A stretch of DNA of 64,000 bases from Siphlonurus alternatus (lineage: Eukaryota; Arthropoda; Insecta; Ephemeroptera; Siphlonuridae). Below the pieces are notes generated by a model that was not told where the DNA came from, searched no databases, and saw only the letters and a list, made by a program, of their open reading frames with translations. Position 1 is the first letter of the stretch, and every line of letters begins with the position of its first letter. Below are positions 60,950-64,000 of this stretch, one piece after another. A program made the position numbers and the translations under genes. The stretch spans positions 43,874,646-43,938,645 of the forward strand of contig OX463778.1 of assembly GCA_949825025.1 (NCBI GenBank), in the 5' to 3' direction.

Positions 60950-61334
60950 TTAAGGTAGAGATAACACAGATCAGCTGGCCCAATGCTAAAAAAATCCCAT
61001 TCATAAAAATTATGAAAAAAATTTAAAATGTTCTCCTCTACGTACATCCCCTATCAGGGCTATCAGTAGGTAAAATATCAGGTATACAAAAACGAGCTAG
61101 TTTTTGAGTTATTAATTTTTAAAGTTGACTATTTAACATGGAAGCTCCATTTCTCCATGTTAAATTAGAGAACTTTAAAACTTAATTACTCGAAAACTAG
61201 CTCGTTTTTGTATACCTGATATTTTACCTACTGATAGGGGATGTAGAGGAGAACATTTTAAATTTTTTTAATAATTTTTAAGAACGGGATTATTTTAGCA
61301 TTGGGCCAGCTGATCCGTATTATCTCTACCTTAA
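60950..61334. mobile_element. TTAA-flanked MITE, GGTAGAGATAA family copy 4
   Basis: Ends GGTAGAGATAAYACRGATCAG, TTAA on both sides, arms of about 185 bp almost without a spacer. The best preserved member. Confidence 0.88.
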
Positions 61335-62100
61335 TGTAATTTTACGATTTTGTGAGTATTCTGACGAAGGAATATTTTCAATTGAAATATATCTTCATGA
61401 TACTATTTTTTGTTTTTTGGGTGACTGGACACTTTTGTGAATGGGATATCCTTTTTCATGTCACCGCCCTTTGGGTTTTTGTACTTATTTTCAATAAATA
61501 CAACTGTTAATATTATTATTATTTATATAATATTAGTTAGAGAGTGCGTGCATAAATTATTAGGACTTTATATAGGTAATGGAAAATCGCTGCATTAAAA
61601 TTATTTTAATGACGTAATTAATAATTAAAGCTTGCGCTGCATAAAAGTATTTTTTCTTATTTTTTTAGTTCACCTTATATATTATGATTGTGCTCGATCA
61701 ACATATGACGTGTATTATTATAGTATCATGCGCGCGTCATATTTATTTATCCGGATGAAGTATGGTTTTATTTTAAGTTTATTATTTTTTATATATAATA
61801 ATCACATATAAAAGAAAAACAATGAATATAACTTATGTAGATGAACATTAATTAATATTAATAATTATTAATTAATTTATATCACATTTTATGTTTAATT
61901 TTGCACATAAAAAAAATCTTTACTACACGGTGTGGTTTAATTTATTTGCTTGTTGTTGACTGTACAAAATTCTTTGCAAAGTAAAGGTGCGGAGAGAGCT
62001 ACAATGGGGTTGGAAGGGAAGGGGGCTAATATATTCTATATTCCCGTTACATCCATTGACTGCGTGCAGTCAGAAGCTTGAGTATAAAGAGAGACCAGCA

Positions 62101-62106
<6 letters not shown>

Positions 62107-62158
<52 letters not shown>
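62107..62158. repeat. (GA)n microsatellite
   Basis: About 52 bp of GA. Confidence 0.95.
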
Positions 62159-62160
<2 letters not shown>

Positions 62161-62250
62161 ATTCTTTCATAATGCCATGGCATCAATAATAGACGTTACT
62201 TTTATGTTTTATGGCCATCAATACTTGAAAAAAAAAATACTTCAAATACT

Positions 62251-62403
62251 GGTAAGCGGACCAAATACCCCCGGACGAAATACCCCCGGACCAAATATCC
62301 CCGCTCGGACCGGACGAAATACTCCCGGACGAAATACCCCCGGACGAAATATCCCCGGACGAAATACCCCCGGACGAAATACCCCCGGACGAAATACCCC
62401 CTT
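62251..62403 (+). mobile_element. foldback element arm, 15-bp CGGACGAAATACCCC units
   Basis: Begins GGTAAGCGGA, the same ten bases as 59544, then about nine 15-bp units of CGGACGAAATACCCC with variants. Only this arm is visible; no inverted partner or second end occurs before 64000. Confidence 0.75.
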
Positions 62404-62989
62404 GTAAGTGGAGAGGGGCGGGTGACCGACGCGGGAGGGGAAGTTGACTTTATTTATAAAGTCTGTTTTTCTGTCGTTTGTCTGACGTCACGCGCGTCGT
62501 ATTAAAGAAGGAAGTTAGTAACGTTAGGCCAATACGTTATGCATTAATTTATCATGTCATTCATATCGAATTAAAATTAATGTGTAATAAATTTTGATAC
62601 GTTACATTTTATGCATGTTAATTATTGCAATTATGTTAATTAGTGTTTATTGCATTTTTTTTTTTAGATTTCTTTTAAACTAAAAATTTTCAAAATCATC
62701 CCTTTATAATTTTTTAACTTTAAAAAAAATAAGTAAATTTTTTTAGTGTAATTTTTTAATTCTGATTCGATTGGTACAGGTCTAAAAATGCAATATTTTT
62801 TATTGTTTTTGGTCCCCCGGTGCTATAGGTGCCGTGAACACTTAACATAGCATGTGTACCCCTCCTGAAGAAACTTAATTTTCTTGTTGTTCTATTTATT
62901 TCCTTATTTATTCCTTCCTTTTCTATTTATATATGTTGGCACCAAAGCCCGAATTCAATGCGTACATCTAGGTGTGCCCCTATAATAGC

Positions 62990-63235
62990 GATTTGAGCAA
63001 AGCCCGAAATTAACAAATATTTTGGGCTTTGCTCATATAAATTTGAACATTTCTAGAAGTGCTCAAATCGAAAAAAGCAAACCCCGACGTGAAGTTTCAT
63101 TTCGGGGTTTGCTCATTTAAATTTGATCATTTCTAGAAGTGCTCAACTTGAAAAATACAAACCCTGTCGAGAAGCTTTATTTTGGGCTTTGCTCACTGTT
63201 TTGATCATTTCTAGAAGTGCTCAAAGCAAAGTGAA
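62990..63235. repeat. tandem repeat, about 80 bp x 3
   Basis: Units begin near 63024, 63105 and 63183 and share GGGYTTTGCTCA, TTTGATCATTTCTAGAAGTG and CTCAA. A partial unit with AGCAAAGCCCGAA precedes them. Confidence 0.85.
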
Positions 63236-63596
63236 AAATAATAATTGGAAATTGTGCCGTATTATAGTAATAATTTGTAATAAATAATTAAAACAATAAA
63301 ATATTGTGAATTTAATAATATTTTAAGTACATCACTTTTTTAAATAAGTAACAAAAATACAAATTTAGCAGTATAGCGTGTATATTATTTTTTTTTTTTT
63401 AATAATATTTCTTTCTGTTTTATTCAAGTCATACTGAAAAATACGATTTTGTCACACTTTTTATATTAATATTGTATGTTAGTTAATTTAAATTAATTTT
63501 TTACAGCTGATATATTATAAAATCATTTTAACTTAATTTACAAAACTTGGTAAGAAGCAAAGAGCTCCTCAAGATAGTACCAAACCTATTAATTTA

Positions 63597-63775
<179 letters not shown>

Positions 63776-63917
63776 ATTAAACTTGATTATTACCTGATCT
63801 TATTATTACCTGAACTTGACTTATTTTTGTAGGGATTACTATCATGGCATTTTAAATTTCATCTAAATTTTTTCTTAATTTGCACAACATGTTTTAGATT
63901 GACAACCTTTCTTGCAG

Positions 63918-64000
63918 TTGCAAAACACAAAACCTGGCTTTGAATTTGCTAATGCTGCTGCTGATCTGAGACACTCTTTTCTTTGTCATGTGTGGTACGT
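63918..64000 (+). other. possible exon running off the window
   Basis: After a good acceptor (ACCTTTCTTGCAG) one frame is open to the edge: LQNTKPGFEFANAAADLRHS, then FLCHVWY. The composition looks like real coding sequence, but I do not recognise the family. Confidence 0.4.

Noticed and set aside
62078..62407. 109-codon frame with NTPGRNTPG repeats
   Set aside because: Read-through of the GA microsatellite and the 15-bp foldback array.

Overview
The window is nuclear DNA from an animal, very probably an invertebrate. It is AT-rich, the genes have GT-AG introns, and the gaps and introns are packed with miniature inverted-repeat transposons (MITEs), microsatellites, LINE scraps and SINEs. No bacterial, organellar or viral gene is visible. 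The genes found are conserved animal housekeeping genes, so I cannot name the phylum from them.

Layout. 1-6690: gene-poor, with three GC-richer islands; two of them have splice-like borders and may be exons of an unidentified transcript. 6691-21370 (minus): a complete TTC17 orthologue (tetratricopeptide repeat protein 17) in 11 exons. 22196-22878 (plus): a three-exon heavy-chain type ferritin, head-to-head with TTC17 across 825 bp that contain a fresh MITE. 23343-30778 (minus): ribosomal protein eL39 (RPL39), 51 codons spread over 7.4 kb, tail-to-tail with ferritin. 31-41 kb: no gene, only repeats, including a 2.4-kb inverted repeat carrying a tRNA-like sequence in both arms. 41371-45649 (minus): three frame-shifted exons of a NAA15-like gene, best read as a pseudogene. 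48958-56035 (plus): a complete ZNF143/Staf orthologue in eight coding exons, with all seven zinc fingers. 56-64 kb: repeats, and one possible exon running off the right edge.

The genes do not form a pathway. They cover iron storage, the ribosome, transcription and a TPR scaffold protein. Their reading frames are clean, which makes the repeated frameshifts in the NAA15-like exons meaningful.

The strongest unusual signal is in the mobile DNA. (1) Foldback elements have arms made of about 15-bp repeats. Three insertions keep exact 8-bp target duplications, and the related arrays share a similar first ten bases (GGTAAGCGGA or GGTAACAGGA) while the repeat unit itself has been replaced. (2) Many unrelated-looking hairpin MITEs sit exactly between TTAA tetranucleotides and mostly begin AGG, as Kolobok/T2-type elements do. 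(3) hAT-type MITEs keep exact 8-bp duplications; one is built almost wholly from a 40-bp GCATCCGGATGC minisatellite. (4) A SINE family carries a 5S rRNA-like head, in three copies. (5) A multi-level nest of palindromes sits in ZNF143 intron 3.
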